The notes beneath the pieces were generated by a model that saw nothing but the letters and a program-made list of their open reading frames with translations, was not told where the DNA came from and did not search any database. A stretch of 30,488 bases of DNA, taken from an uncultured Chlorobiales bacterium (GTDB lineage: Bacteria > Bacteroidota > Chlorobiia > Chlorobiales > Thermochlorobacteraceae). Below, one piece after another: positions 30,145-30,488 of this stretch (the first letter of the stretch is position 1; every line of letters begins with the position of its first letter). The DNA is taken from contig CALGMC010000011.1 of NCBI GenBank assembly GCA_937959145.1, positions 1 to 30,488 on the forward strand, read 5' to 3'. A program made the position numbers and the translations under genes.

Positions 30145-30152
30145 TATCTTCA
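30145..30152 (+). promoter_or_regulatory. Possible -7 box before ychF
   Basis: TATCTTCA, resembling TAnnTTTG, abuts the rpsO terminator and lies 31 bases upstream of the ychF ATG. No clear TTTG is found 19 bases before it, so it remains tentative. Confidence 0.3.
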
Positions 30153-30183
30153 CGCCCGTTTTTAATTCATTTAATCACAAGTT

Positions 30184-30488
30184 ATGTCGCTCCGAGCCGG
30201 AATTTTAGGGCTTCCAAATGTCGGGAAGTCAACGCTGTTTAATGCTATCACCGCCCAACAAGTCGACGCGCAGAATTATCCCTTTTGCACCATTGAGCCG
30301 AATGTCGGAAACGTCCCCGTGCCCGACCCCCGCTTGAAAGAATTAGCAAAAATCGCCAAGACAAACACGATTGTGCCTGCTGTGCTGGAAATCGTCGACA
30401 TTGCAGGCTTGGTGCGCGGTGCCTCCAAAGGCGAAGGACTTGGCAACAAGTTTCTCTCGCACATTCGCGAAGTCGACGCGCTGATTCA
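30184..30488 (+). CDS. ychF: Redox-regulated ATPase YchF, N-terminal part (3' end outside window)
   Basis: YchF/OLA1 is an Obg-related NTPase that prefers ATP and associates with ribosomes. The first 101 residues are visible: GLPNVGKSTLFNAIT (G1/P-loop, with the N-V-G-K-S form), YPFCTIEPNVGNVPVPDPR (switch region) and the G3 motif VDIAGLVRGASKGEGLGN. The D-P-R-L stretch after V-P-V-P is a family hallmark. ATG 30184 is the natural start; the window cuts the gene at base 30488, so the coiled-coil and TGS domains are not seen. It is separated from rpsO by a terminator and so is likely a separate unit. Confidence 0.97.
   Translation, partial: MSLRAGILGLPNVGKSTLFNAITAQQVDAQNYPFCTIEPNVGNVPVPDPRLKELAKIAKTNTIVPAVLEIVDIAGLVRGASKGEGLGNKFLSHIREVDALI

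Noticed and set aside
1..30488. CRISPR array, insertion sequence or prophage
   Set aside because: I saw no regularly spaced repeats, transposase, integrase or phage structural genes.

Overview
This 30.5 kb window looks like a chromosomal segment from the Bacteroidota/Chlorobiota (FCB) group. A Chlorobiota-like organism related to Chloroherpeton is my best guess, not a certainty. The evidence is a secreted nuclease ending in a type IX secretion (T9SS) sorting domain, Bacteroidota-style promoters of the form TTTG-N19-TATATTTG, few Shine-Dalgarno sites, a DUF2480 protein, and a UbiA-family prenyltransferase of the GGGP-transferase type. Base composition is moderate, with a visibly AT-richer patch at about 650-1311.

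Layout: 1-645 is the 3' end of pheS. 706-2530 (+) holds small genes: a hypothetical, a frameshifted small membrane protein, a second hypothetical, a cysteine-rich YkgJ-like protein and a membrane-anchored coiled coil. 9558-2578 (-) is a very compact eight-gene unit: T9SS-exported endonuclease I, flippase-like membrane protein, GT2 glycosyltransferase, a small protein plus nucleotidyltransferase pair, polysaccharide deacetylase, second GT2, and an EamA transporter. Six of these look like an envelope glycan or glycolipid pathway; the nucleotidyltransferase pair and the nuclease are the odd members. At 9656-13384 two different ABC-F ATPases diverge from a shared promoter region.

At 13421-13598 a textbook promoter drives a tRNA with CAU anticodon that ends in an intrinsic terminator. 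13610-16330 is a patatin/POTRA/beta-barrel protein (PlpD/FplA type). 16394-18641 is thyX, a receiver-DHp protein without an ATPase domain, and a UbiA prenyltransferase. On the minus strand 22103-18690 is an isc iron-sulfur operon (iscR, iscS, iscU, terminator, iscA) followed by three small genes, one of them a 52-codon gene. The iscR promoter overlaps a palindrome that matches the core of the IscR type 1 operator.

22288-30143 is the conserved rimP-nusA-infB-rbfA-truB-ribF-rpsO operon, with a clear promoter, a terminator-like hairpin in the leader, and a terminator after rpsO. ychF begins at 30184 and runs off the window. Across the whole window GATC is almost absent (four sites found by eye), while CTCGAG and GTCGAC are unusually common.
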